Part shown: positions 53,323-62,031 of the stretch, in pieces
Layout: each line of letters starts with the position of its first letter
Numbering within the stretch: the first letter of the stretch is position 1
DNA from: an uncultured Maribacter sp.
GTDB lineage: Bacteria; Bacteroidota; Bacteroidia; Flavobacteriales; Flavobacteriaceae
DNA: 64,000 bases
Direction: 5' to 3'
NCBI RefSeq assembly: GCF_947500985.1
Contig: NZ_CANMTX010000004.1
Coordinates: 310,001 to 374,000, forward strand
Translations under genes and position numbers: made by a program
Notes under the pieces: model-generated
Seen by the model: only the letters and a program-made list of their open reading frames with translations
What the model was told of the DNA's origin: nothing
Database searches by the model: none

Positions 53323-54135
53323 ATGGCGTACCGCAAAAAAAATGGATCTCTGTATAGTATTTTAATTCTTGTCTGTATTGTAGGTTTTTGGTTGTTTGAA
53401 AACTTTTACACTCCCGCAACATATTCTGAAAATGAAGAGGGTGTTATTTCAAATGAGTTTCCAAAAGAATTACTGCCTTCATCAACAACTGGTGAAATTG
53501 TAAATCATGAGTATTTCACCTTGTCTTACAATGAGCCTTATGAGCAAGCCGAATGGGTGGCATATACACTGAGTAAAAGTCATTTGACCTATGATGATAG
53601 AAAGCGCCCCTATTTTATAGAAGATCCATTTGTTTCTTCTAAATCTGCAGATTGGCGAAATTATAAAGGGTCGGGTTATGATCGTGGACATTTACTACCA
53701 GCTGGTGATCGTAGATTCTCGTTACAGGCATACAATGAGACTTTTTATACGAGTAATATAAGTCCGCAAGACAGAGAGTTCAATGCAGGTATTTGGAACG
53801 ACTTAGAACAGCAAACAAGACGCTGGGCGAAACAGTATGGTACATTATACATATTTACCGGTGGTGTGTTAGAAAGTGGGTTAGAAGAGATCGGACAAGA
53901 AGATGTTGATGTGCCAGATGCTTTCTATAAGATTATAGCACGTAAAAAAGGAGATAAGATTTATACACTGTCTTTTTTAATGCCGAATAAACCCCAATTT
54001 ACATCTTTACGCAATTTCGTAGTATCAATTGATGAGATAGAAAAAGAAACTGGAATCGACTTTTTTGCTAAACTAACAGAAAAGCAACAAAGTGCTTTTG
54101 AAGGAAGTAAGAATACTACTGGGTGGAAGTTTTAG
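53323..54135 (+). CDS. DNA/RNA non-specific endonuclease (DRGH type)
   Basis: 270 residues. One N-terminal hydrophobic segment (about residues 9-25) acts as a signal or anchor. The nuclease core shows GSGYDRGHLLPAGDRR (DRGH at 120-123, His being the general base) and YTSNISPQDREFNAGIWNDLEQQ, with the metal-binding Asn. Members cut double- and single-stranded nucleic acids outside the cytoplasm. It converges on rodA with a 4-nt overlap of the stop codons. Confidence 0.9.
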   Translation: MAYRKKNGSLYSILILVCIVGFWLFENFYTPATYSENEEGVISNEFPKELLPSSTTGEIVNHEYFTLSYNEPYEQAEWVAYTLSKSHLTYDDRKRPYFIEDPFVSSKSADWRNYKGSGYDRGHLLPAGDRRFSLQAYNETFYTSNISPQDREFNAGIWNDLEQQTRRWAKQYGTLYIFTGGVLESGLEEIGQEDVDVPDAFYKIIARKKGDKIYTLSFLMPNKPQFTSLRNFVVSIDEIEKETGIDFFAKLTEKQQSAFEGSKNTTGWKF

Positions 54136-55415
54136 AAACTCTCCTTTAATCTGTTCGTATCTAGCCTTAAGAAAATAAAGAGTAGAATAGTAAAGAATAG
54201 GAGTCCTGATCCACCATAACTAAAGAAGGGTAGTGGAATACCAATAGTGGGCAGAATACCGATTACCATACCTATGTTAATGAAATAATGGATGAGTAGA
54301 ATTGAAATTACCCCATAGCCATACATTCTGGCAAAGGCATTTTTCTGTCGTTCTGCTAAAGAAATTAAGCGCAGAAACAAGACGGTGAATAGAATAATTA
54401 CTGTTGCAGTACCTAAGAACCCCCATTCTTCACCAACGGTACTAAAAATATAATCTGTGTGTTGCTCAGGCACAAAATCTCCTTTTGTACGGGTTCCTTC
54501 TAGAAATCCTTTTCCGAAGAATCCGCCAGATTCAATTGCCTTTTCAGATTGATAAGTATTATATCCAATCGACTTTCTAATCTGCTCTAATTTTTTTGGA
54601 TCTTTTTCTAATCGTAACCATAGTCCAAAGCGATCTCTATGGCGTTGCTCGAACACGTTATTGAAAACGAAATTTACCGAAAGCGAGAATAGAATTACAG
54701 CTACACTAACGAGACTAAGCGGTATTACCGGAATTTTTAATGTTTTACGTTTGGTAGCGAATAAAATTATAATCAATAATGCCAAACCAATAATTAGCCA
54801 AACGGTGCCGAACATTAAGGTTGTGACAAAAACGAGAATTAAACTCAATATAATTACTAAATAATACAATGGTAATCCTTCTCTGAAAATCACGAAAATC
54901 ATTGCAAAGAATACTAGTGCACTACCGGGATCAGGTTGTGGTATAATTAAAATGGCTGGTACCAGTATAATTAAAAGTGCATAGAACTGATCTTTTCTAC
55001 GTTTAATATCTGTTTGTATATCGCTGAGGTATTTAGCGAGTGCAAGTGCAGTAGCTACTTTTGCAAGTTCAGAAGGTTGTAAGTTGAAGAAACCAAGGTC
55101 GTACCAAGAAGTTGCACCGGCAATAGTTTTACCAAATACAAATAAACCAAGGAGGGATACCATTGATAACAGGTAAAGCAAACTAGAAAAGCGTTCATAG
55201 AAATTTACTTCTAAGGCAAGTACCACCACTATAGTGACTAAACTAACCCCGATAAAAAATAACTGCTTTCCATAAAGCGTACTGAAATCAAAGATAGAGC
55301 TATGCTCGTCAGTAAATGTACTAGAGTAAATATTGATCCAACCAATAAAAACAAGTGCGAAATAGATGAAAACACTTAGCCAGTCAATTCTTTTTAAGAT
55401 GCTTCTACCAGACAC
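54132..55415 (-). CDS. rodA: Rod shape-determining protein RodA
   Basis: 427 residues with about ten transmembrane helices. The SEDS family glycosyltransferase shows LGFFNLQPSELAKVATALALAKYL and PQPDPGSALVF in the usual places, and the C-terminal GIPLPFFSYGGSGLL hallmark. RodA polymerises lipid II along the cell sides with PBP2, which is encoded just upstream with an 11-nt overlap. It is last in the mreB-mreC-mreD-mrdA-rodA row. Confidence 0.95.
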   Translation of the reverse strand: MSGRSILKRIDWLSVFIYFALVFIGWINIYSSTFTDEHSSIFDFSTLYGKQLFFIGVSLVTIVVVLALEVNFYERFSSLLYLLSMVSLLGLFVFGKTIAGATSWYDLGFFNLQPSELAKVATALALAKYLSDIQTDIKRRKDQFYALLIILVPAILIIPQPDPGSALVFFAMIFVIFREGLPLYYLVIILSLILVFVTTLMFGTVWLIIGLALLIIILFATKRKTLKIPVIPLSLVSVAVILFSLSVNFVFNNVFEQRHRDRFGLWLRLEKDPKKLEQIRKSIGYNTYQSEKAIESGGFFGKGFLEGTRTKGDFVPEQHTDYIFSTVGEEWGFLGTATVIILFTVLFLRLISLAERQKNAFARMYGYGVISILLIHYFINIGMVIGILPTIGIPLPFFSYGGSGLLFFTILLFIFLRLDTNRLKESF

Positions 55416-57273
55416 GTTCGTTTATTTTAAACTCCTCCCCACTGTAGGGTTTCGCGTATTCTGCTTCTAGTGTTTTTTCTAGCATTCTCTTTTCAAGGGT
55501 CTTTAAGGTAATTTCACCCTTAAGATATTTTTCGATCATAAGAGTAGCTATATGTCCGGCGTATCTCGATCCAAAATATCCATTTTCAATATATACCGCT
55601 ATAGCAATTTTAGGGTTATCGACAGGTGCGAATGCTACAAATACCGAGTGATCTGTCAATTGTGTACGCACGCCATCTATTTTAGTAAAGTTTTCGGCGG
55701 TACCTGTTTTACCTGCAACTTCAATACCTGGTATTTGCAACCATCTTGCAGTACCACTTACATAAACATCTGCCATACCTTGAACCACAGGTTCGAAATG
55801 TTTAGGATCGATTGTGGTATGTTTAGCCTCTGTAAATTTTGGTTCGGTGATATCCTTACCTTCAATTTTCTTTAAGATATGCGGTGTAAAATAATGTCCT
55901 CTATTGGCAATTGCCGCCGTCATATTCGCCAGTTGTACCGGTGTAGCCAATATTTCGCCTTGTCCTATAGCATTAGAGATGATATATGAAGAACTCCATC
56001 TGTTATCTCCGTACCATTTGTCGTAGTATTCTTTGTTAGGTATACGTCCTTTTTGTCCGAATGGTAAATCGTAACCTAAATAGTCGCCTAGACCAAAGCT
56101 TTTCATGTGTTTTTCCCACACATCCATACCTTCATCAGTAGTTTCGAACTTTTCATATATTTTTCTGAATGCACCCGCAAAATAGGCGTTGCATGACTGC
56201 GATATACCTTTGTTCAAACTTCGTAAACCACCACCACAATGGCATCCTCTTTTTTTCTTGCCCACATAAAATCCGTGGTAACATTGTATGGTAGTATTTA
56301 CATCTAGAACACCTTCCTGTAAAGCTATTAAAGCATTCAGCGTTTTAAAGGGTGATCCTGGTGGCTGCTGTGCATGAATGGAGCGATCCCAGGTTGGGTT
56401 CGCTATCGTATCATTATACAGTTTTGTGTAATTTTTTGAACGTTCTCTACCAACTAAAAGAGCAGGATCATAAGTTGGTCCTGAAATCATGGAAAGGATT
56501 TCACCTGTTGCAGGCTCTATAGCTACAATTCCCCCTCTTTTGCCATTCATTAGTAATTCACCATATTCTTGCAATGCTTTGTCAATGGTGATGCTTATTT
56601 GTTTTCCTTGTTCTGGAAGGGTATCTATCGTTCCATTTTTATATGGTCCAATATCCCTGTTGAATCGATCTTTCTGAATGTATTGTACGCCTTTTCGACC
56701 TCTCAATAAATCTTCGTAGTAACGTTCAACTCCCGTTCTACCTTTCAGTTCGCCTTGAACATAATACTTATTGACTGCTAAATCACCTTCGTTTACCTCA
56801 CTGATATAGCCTAAAACATTTGCAGCACTAGGGGTGTCATAATAACGTAGAGATCTTTTTTGGATATAGAAGCCCTTATACTTACGCATTTTTTCTTGAA
56901 GCTTTGCATAATCTTGTTTTGAAAGTTGTGGAACCAATACAGAAGGTAGTCTTGGTGAGTACACTCTTGCTCTTCTAAGTTTTTCTACGAATTTTTCTTT
57001 GTCAATACCTAATAGTCCACAAAATTCAAGAGTATCTAAAGGTTGAACTTCTCTAGGAATAACCATGACGTCATAAGCAGGATCATTACCAACTAAAAGA
57101 TGACCGTTTCGGTCATAAATATAGCCACGCTCAGGATAATCATATATTGCCTTAATTGCCGGGTCCTCTAAAACTTGCTCTGCAGAAAAGCTAAAAATTT
57201 GCAAATAAGATAGCCTTCCCAAAAAGGTAATGGCGATGACAACTATAATTAATGATAAAAGAATTTTTCTCAT
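55405..57273 (-). CDS. mrdA: Penicillin-binding protein 2 (transpeptidase)
   Basis: 622 residues. One N-terminal helix anchors a dimerisation domain and a class B transpeptidase domain. The catalytic set is S307-P-F-K310 (QPPGSPFK), S360-C-N (SQSCNAY) and KTG in AGKTGTAEN (about residue 525). A Cys/His cluster (CYHGFYVGKKKRGCHCGG, about residues 331-348) suggests a metal site of the type reported for some PBP2 enzymes, though the exact ligands are not certain here. It cross-links the lateral wall with RodA. It overlaps mreD by 4 nt. Confidence 0.93.
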   Translation of the reverse strand: MRKILLSLIIVVIAITFLGRLSYLQIFSFSAEQVLEDPAIKAIYDYPERGYIYDRNGHLLVGNDPAYDVMVIPREVQPLDTLEFCGLLGIDKEKFVEKLRRARVYSPRLPSVLVPQLSKQDYAKLQEKMRKYKGFYIQKRSLRYYDTPSAANVLGYISEVNEGDLAVNKYYVQGELKGRTGVERYYEDLLRGRKGVQYIQKDRFNRDIGPYKNGTIDTLPEQGKQISITIDKALQEYGELLMNGKRGGIVAIEPATGEILSMISGPTYDPALLVGRERSKNYTKLYNDTIANPTWDRSIHAQQPPGSPFKTLNALIALQEGVLDVNTTIQCYHGFYVGKKKRGCHCGGGLRSLNKGISQSCNAYFAGAFRKIYEKFETTDEGMDVWEKHMKSFGLGDYLGYDLPFGQKGRIPNKEYYDKWYGDNRWSSSYIISNAIGQGEILATPVQLANMTAAIANRGHYFTPHILKKIEGKDITEPKFTEAKHTTIDPKHFEPVVQGMADVYVSGTARWLQIPGIEVAGKTGTAENFTKIDGVRTQLTDHSVFVAFAPVDNPKIAIAVYIENGYFGSRYAGHIATLMIEKYLKGEITLKTLEKRMLEKTLEAEYAKPYSGEEFKINERVW

Positions 57274-57779
57274 TCTTTTTTACTGCTGAATAAAGTACTG
57301 AACAATATGCCCAAAATCAACGTAGAAACACCCACTGTTAGTGTTTTTTGCAAAATTAACAAGCTGTTAGAGATGCTGAAAATTTCTAAAGTGAAGTATG
57401 CCAAGTGATGTATTATAATCAATAACGCTAAAAATGTGAATTGTTGTGCCTTTGTACTGTTGTTTAACTTAAAACTTTGAAATTCATAATTGACACCAAA
57501 GACAAAACGCATAATGGTTGGTCGAAGATAAGCTATGGTAACGGTAGTTGCTGCGTTTATGGCAAGTGTGTCTGAAAAAATATCTACGCAAAGTCCTAAG
57601 AAAAAGCATAATATTATAAAGGTAGTCCTATTTTGTTTGATAGGATACCAATACAAGAAAAGAATATATATCATCGGATTTATATAGCCAAAGAAATTCA
57701 GCTTATTGAATACTAGCACTTGCAATAGTACCAATAATATAAATCGGAGTACAATTAAAAATGAAGTACTATTAATCAT
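57270..57779 (-). CDS. mreD: Rod shape-determining protein MreD
   Basis: 169 residues, four or five transmembrane helices and very few other features, as usual for MreD. The segment LFLYWYPIKQNRTTFIILCFFLGLCVDIFSDTLAINA is the conserved core. It is identified largely from its place between mreC (8-nt overlap) and mrdA (4-nt overlap). It is part of the elongasome in the inner membrane. Confidence 0.88.
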   Translation of the reverse strand: MINSTSFLIVLRFILLVLLQVLVFNKLNFFGYINPMIYILFLYWYPIKQNRTTFIILCFFLGLCVDIFSDTLAINAATTVTIAYLRPTIMRFVFGVNYEFQSFKLNNSTKAQQFTFLALLIIIHHLAYFTLEIFSISNSLLILQKTLTVGVSTLILGILFSTLFSSKKE

Positions 57780-58593
57780 TGGCTTCTGTTTCTGCTTCTA
57801 ATTCTAAAACCTCTTTACGGTTCAAATTTCTAATGATATAGATGTAGCCAATATTGGTCATATCATTAAAGAGTTCTACGTCTATAAAATAGAAACTTTT
57901 TGAGTTGTCTAAATCAAATCTTTTAATCGTACCAATTGGAATGTTTTCTGGGAAGATGCTACTCATGGCTCCCGTAACAATAGTGTCACCTATGGTCAAT
58001 GGTACCAGTCTTGGAATGTCGATTAATTGAACAACATTATAATCTGTGGTATTTTCCCAAACTAAAGATCCAAAGTGATTAGAGTTTTTGATTTTTGCAT
58101 TTATGTTCGACTTGTCACTTAAAATACTCTGTACAGTAGAAAATTTATCTGATGTATTTTCAACGATACCTAAAATACCCTTGTCTGTAATAACACCCAT
58201 ATCTTGTACTATACTATCATTTTTACCTTTGTTGATAGTAATGTAGTTACGCTGGTCAGCATAACTGTTATTGATGACACGACCTCTTACAACTTCGTAA
58301 TCTATAGTAGTGGAATCTATTAGTGAAGGTGAAAGAACTACATTATTAAAGAGCTTATCTCTAAGTCTTTTATTTTCTTCAACAAGTTTGTTGTTTTCTT
58401 CTCTTAAGCCAAAATATGAAGTTACATTATCTGAAAAAGTATAAATACTTCCTGAAATATAGTTAGAGGAATTTAAAAATTTAGATTGATGGTACGAATG
58501 CGATTGAAACGTAAAAATGCAGGAAATCAATAACAGAAAAAGGTAAAGTAAGAATATCTTATACCTAATTAGAAAATTTATGATCTGTTGCAT
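57772..58593 (-). CDS. mreC: Rod shape-determining protein MreC
   Basis: 273 residues. A transmembrane helix (about residues 13-28) is followed by a coiled coil (REENNKLVEENKRLRDKLF) and two beta-barrel lobes, with RVINNSYADQRNYITINKGKNDSI and PIGTIKRFDLDN. It assembles in the periplasm and regulates PBP2 and RodA. It overlaps mreD by 8 nt but is separated from mreB by a 167-nt structured spacer. Confidence 0.92.
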   Translation of the reverse strand: MQQIINFLIRYKIFLLYLFLLLISCIFTFQSHSYHQSKFLNSSNYISGSIYTFSDNVTSYFGLREENNKLVEENKRLRDKLFNNVVLSPSLIDSTTIDYEVVRGRVINNSYADQRNYITINKGKNDSIVQDMGVITDKGILGIVENTSDKFSTVQSILSDKSNINAKIKNSNHFGSLVWENTTDYNVVQLIDIPRLVPLTIGDTIVTGAMSSIFPENIPIGTIKRFDLDNSKSFYFIDVELFNDMTNIGYIYIIRNLNRKEVLELEAETEAND

Positions 58594-58610
58594 TCACCCT
58601 TAAATTTTTA

Positions 58611-58762
58611 CTCGATAATCGAGATTTAAACCTGACTGCCGTTAGGCAAGCTACTTTGAGGCTTGCCTCGAAGTTCTATCAATACTCAATAATAAATAGC
58701 CCTTGAAATTTCTTCAAGGTTTTCTGCTATTACATAAGAAGTTGTTCGTGAATGAACTTCTT
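58611..58762 (-). other. Structured mRNA spacer between mreB and mreC
   Basis: Four stem-loops lie one after another in a 167-nt gap: CTCGAT/ATCGAG (58611-58623), GGCAAGC/GCTTGCC (58645-58667), CCTTGAA/TTCAAGG (58701-58719) and AAGAAGTT/AACTTCTT (58736-58762, overlapping the mreB stop). None has a clear U-tract, so they are not simple terminators. They may mark RNA processing, or stabilise the mreB part of the message relative to mreC-rodA. Confidence 0.55.
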
Positions 58763-59789
58763 ACTTAATTAATATGCTCTTGTAGCGTTCTAAATTCTTT
58801 AGTGCTATACCTGTACCACGTACTACGGCACGTAATGGATCCTCTGCAATATAAACTGGTAGATCGGTCTTTTGAGACAATCTTCTATCCAGTCCACGTA
58901 ACATAGAACCACCACCTGCTAGGTAAATACCAGTGTTATAAATATCGGCAGCTAATTCTGGGGGAGTTTGAGATAATGTTTCCATAACCGCATCTTCAAC
59001 ACGCAGAATAGATTTATCTAAAGCTTTCGCTATTTCTCTATAAGATATTTGAACTTGCTTTGGTTTACCTGTTAACAAATCACGACCCTGTACAGATTTT
59101 TCATCTGGTGGCGATTGTAAATCTTCAGTTGCTGAACCTATTTCAATTTTAATTGCTTCAGCTGTACTTTCACCAACGTATAAGTTGTGCTGAGTACGCA
59201 TATAATAAATGATGTCATTCGTAAATACATCACCTGCAATCTTTACCGATTTATCACAAACTATACCGCCTAAAGCAATAACTGCAATTTCAGTAGTACC
59301 ACCACCTATATCAACAATCATGTTACCTTTTGGCTGCATAATATCTAAACCGATACCTATAGCTGCAGCCATTGGTTCGTGAATTAGATATACTTCCTTA
59401 CCGTTAACACGTTCAGCAGATTCTTTTACCGCACGCATTTCAACTTCGGTAATACCAGAAGGTATACAGATCACCAAACGCAATGCTGGTGGAAACCATT
59501 TTTTCTTTAATGCCGGAATGTTCTTGATGAACATCATCAACATCTTTTCAGATGCATCAAAATCGGCAATTACACCATCTTTCAATGGTCTAATGGTTTT
59601 TATATTCTCATGGGTTTTACCTTGCATCATGTTGGCTTCTTTACCAACTGCAATGATTTTTCCGCTAATTCTATCTCTGGCAACGATGGATGGGCTATCG
59701 ACAACTACCTTGTCATTATGAATAATAAGGGTGTTCGCTGTACCTAAATCTATAGCTATTTCCTCGGTCAAGAAATCAAAAAATCCCAT
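58761..59789 (-). CDS. mreB: Actin-like protein MreB
   Basis: 342 residues, full length for MreB. Phosphate-1 motif IAIDLGTANTLI is at the N-terminus, phosphate-2 MIVDIGGGTTEIAVI near residue 160, and the adenosine motif GIYLAGGGSMLRGLD near residue 285. It polymerises under the membrane and positions wall synthesis. It is the first gene of the elongasome block, with an exact -7 box 43 nt upstream, downstream of purH on the same strand. Confidence 0.97.
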   Translation of the reverse strand: MGFFDFLTEEIAIDLGTANTLIIHNDKVVVDSPSIVARDRISGKIIAVGKEANMMQGKTHENIKTIRPLKDGVIADFDASEKMLMMFIKNIPALKKKWFPPALRLVICIPSGITEVEMRAVKESAERVNGKEVYLIHEPMAAAIGIGLDIMQPKGNMIVDIGGGTTEIAVIALGGIVCDKSVKIAGDVFTNDIIYYMRTQHNLYVGESTAEAIKIEIGSATEDLQSPPDEKSVQGRDLLTGKPKQVQISYREIAKALDKSILRVEDAVMETLSQTPPELAADIYNTGIYLAGGGSMLRGLDRRLSQKTDLPVYIAEDPLRAVVRGTGIALKNLERYKSILIK

Positions 59790-59831
59790 ATGTGCTGTTT
59801 AAATTTTAGATAAAAGGGTGTATTTCATCGA

Positions 59832-59839
59832 CAAAAGTA
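59832..59839 (-). promoter_or_regulatory. -7 box (TACTTTTG) for mreB
   Basis: An exact TAnnTTTG match 43 nt before the mreB ATG at 59789, in the short gap after purH. Confidence 0.5.
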
Positions 59840-59845
59840 ATGAAA

Positions 59846-61378
59846 TTAATGTTTGAAATGACGTGTGCCTGTCATCACCATTGAAATTTTGTGCTCGTTG
59901 CAATAATCTACACTTAATTGGTCTTTAATAGATCCGCCTGGTTGAATAACACTAGTAATCCCGGCTTTGTCTGCAATCTCCACACAATCAGGGAAAGGGA
60001 AGAAAGCATCACTTGCCATAACTGAACCTTTTAAGTCGAAATTAAAGGTTTGTGCTTTGTGTATTGCTTGGTTTAAGGCATCAACTCTACTAGTCTGCCC
60101 GGTACCACTTGCGCAAAGTTGTTTGTTTTTTGCGATTACAATGGTATTTGACTTCGTGTGCTTACAAAGTTTAGATGCAAAAATTAAATCTTCTAATTCT
60201 TGTTCTGTTGGCTTTGTATGGGTGGCATTTGTAAGATCGGCAAGCGTATCTGTTTTATGATCTTTTTCTTGAAGAAGCATACCGTTTAAACAAGTTCTTA
60301 CTTGCATCTCTGGCATTTCAACTTCATTCTGGATTAGAATGATTCTATTTTTCTTTCCTTTTAATATCTCAAGCGCCTCTGCATTATAACTTGGTGCTAT
60401 AACTACTTCACAGAATAATTTATGAATCTCTTCTGCCGTAGCTTTATCAATTTCTTTGTTGCTAATAAGAACTCCGCCAAAAGCAGAAACAGGGTCACCG
60501 GCTAGAGCGTCAACATAAGCTTGGTGTAAAGTATCTCTTTGCGAAAGTCCGCAAGCATTGTTGTGTTTCAATATTGCGAAAGTCGGAGCATCATTTTTAA
60601 ATTCCAACATCAAATTAACTGCAGCATCAACATCTAAAAGGTTGTTGTATGATAATTCTTTACCGTGCAATTTAGAGAACATAGCATCAAAATCGCCGAA
60701 GAAGAATCCTTTTTGGTGTGGGTTCTCGCCATAACGTAACACCTTGCCTTGAGTTTCGCTAACTTTTAAAGCAGCGATATCATGGTTTTTATTGAAATAG
60801 TTAAATATAGCAGTATCGTAATTAGAAGAAACATTAAAAGATTTAGCTGCAAAACGCTTTCTGTCTTCTAAGCTAATGTTACCGTCATCTGAAGAAACAA
60901 CGTCAAGAAACTCTGCATAATCTTCCATGGAAGAAACACAGGTAACATCTTTAAAGTTTTTTGCTGCAGCACGAATAAGAGAAATTCCGCCTATATCGAT
61001 TTTCTCAATGATATCTTGTTCAGAAGCACCACTGGCAACTGTTTTTTCAAAAGGATATAAATCAACAATGACGATATCTATTTGTGGAATTTCAAATTCA
61101 GCTAATTGGGCAACATCACTTTCGTTGTCCTGTCTGTTTAAAATACCACCAAATACTTTTGGGTGTAAAGTTTTTACTCTTCCTCCTAGAATAGAAGGGT
61201 AGCTGGTTACATCTTCTACAGGAACCACGTCGATTCCTAAATCAGTTATGAATTTTTCGGTTCCTCCGGTGGAGTAAATAGTGATTCCTAATTCTTGAAA
61301 TTTTCTTACTATTGGCTCTAATCCGTCTTTATGAAAAACTGAAATTAAGGCTGAAGACGCTTTTTTTACACTGCTCAT
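59846..61378 (-). CDS. purH: Bifunctional AICAR transformylase / IMP cyclohydrolase
   Basis: 510 residues. The N-terminal IMP cyclohydrolase (about residues 1-190, with YSTGGTEKFI and ILGGRVKTLHPKVFGGIL) is fused to the AICAR transformylase. In the latter, LRYGENPHQKG, KHNNACGLS, SAFGGVLISN and DAFFPFPDCVEIADKAG are the family motifs. It catalyses the last two steps of de novo IMP synthesis. It is separated by 92 bp from the GAF gene and carries an exact -7 box of its own. Confidence 0.97.
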   Translation of the reverse strand: MSSVKKASSALISVFHKDGLEPIVRKFQELGITIYSTGGTEKFITDLGIDVVPVEDVTSYPSILGGRVKTLHPKVFGGILNRQDNESDVAQLAEFEIPQIDIVIVDLYPFEKTVASGASEQDIIEKIDIGGISLIRAAAKNFKDVTCVSSMEDYAEFLDVVSSDDGNISLEDRKRFAAKSFNVSSNYDTAIFNYFNKNHDIAALKVSETQGKVLRYGENPHQKGFFFGDFDAMFSKLHGKELSYNNLLDVDAAVNLMLEFKNDAPTFAILKHNNACGLSQRDTLHQAYVDALAGDPVSAFGGVLISNKEIDKATAEEIHKLFCEVVIAPSYNAEALEILKGKKNRIILIQNEVEMPEMQVRTCLNGMLLQEKDHKTDTLADLTNATHTKPTEQELEDLIFASKLCKHTKSNTIVIAKNKQLCASGTGQTSRVDALNQAIHKAQTFNFDLKGSVMASDAFFPFPDCVEIADKAGITSVIQPGGSIKDQLSVDYCNEHKISMVMTGTRHFKH

Positions 61379-61410
61379 TGTATGATGCTTAAATGTTTTT
61401 AATAAGCAAG

Positions 61411-61418
61411 CAAAAGTA
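61411..61418 (-). promoter_or_regulatory. -7 box (TACTTTTG) for purH
   Basis: An exact TAnnTTTG match 33 nt before the purH ATG at 61378. It is the same octamer as the mreB box. Confidence 0.5.
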
Positions 61419-61470
61419 ATTTTTTTGCAGTTATAAAATGAGCTAGTTTATCAACAAAAAGCCTAAAGTT

Positions 61471-61920
61471 TTAAAGAATTTTGGCTACTTCAAAATTTAC
61501 GAATTCTAAAAAGGTCTCATCTGCCTCTGTAAAAGGGTCAGGAGTGTTAGAGTCGATATCTATTTGACCAATGTTTTCACCATTAACAAATAACGGTACC
61601 ACTATCTCTGCTTTAACGGTTATGCTACATGCGATGTAGTTGTCTTGAGCTTGTACATCTGGTACTACAAAATTCTCGTTACTTTCAGCCACTTGACCAC
61701 AAATACCTTTTCCGAAGGGAATAATAGTATGATCCGTTGGCACACCAGCATAAGAACCTAGTTTTAGTTCGCGCTTATCGCCATTCTTAAAATAAAACCC
61801 TACCCAGTCATAATGCGGAACGTTAGCTTTTAAAAGCTCGCATATATCCTGCATTTTTGCATCTGAGGTTTTGTTAGAATCAATAATAGAACTTATTTGA
61901 GGGCGTAGCGCTTTGAACAT
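61471..61920 (-). CDS. GAF-domain protein, free methionine-R-sulfoxide reductase-like
   Basis: 149 residues with the ATG at 61920, where MFKALRPQISSII begins the domain; an earlier frame to 61998 is not needed. The GAF domain shows WVGFYFKNGDKRELKLGSY, FGKGICGQVAES, DNYIACSITVKAEIVVPLF and IGQIDIDSNTPDPF. Compared with fRMsr enzymes, two of the three conserved Cys are present (GKGIC and YIAC). The resolving one ten residues before GKGIC is replaced by His. So free Met-R-sulfoxide reduction is possible but unproven. Confidence 0.8.
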   Translation of the reverse strand: MFKALRPQISSIIDSNKTSDAKMQDICELLKANVPHYDWVGFYFKNGDKRELKLGSYAGVPTDHTIIPFGKGICGQVAESNENFVVPDVQAQDNYIACSITVKAEIVVPLFVNGENIGQIDIDSNTPDPFTEADETFLEFVNFEVAKIL

Positions 61921-61931
61921 AACTTTTTTTG

Positions 61932-61939
61932 CAAAAATA
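61932..61939 (-). promoter_or_regulatory. -7 box (TATTTTTG) for the GAF gene
   Basis: An exact TAnnTTTG match 12 nt before the ATG at 61920, supporting that start over the longer frame, which would begin upstream of the promoter. Confidence 0.55.
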
Positions 61940-61973
61940 CATATTGTTGTAATGTAACGGTGAACGCTAAAAC

Positions 61974-62007
61974 AAAAAAAGAGGATGTTTAAAAACATCC
62001 TCTTTTT
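61974..62007. terminator. Terminator after the lipoprotein gene
   Basis: A 10-bp stem GAGGATGTTT / AAACATCCTC (61981-61990 / 61993-62002), flanked by A and T runs. It ends the lipoprotein transcript before the GAF promoter. Confidence 0.85.
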
Positions 62008-62031
62008 AATACTAAATATTATATGTTGAGA

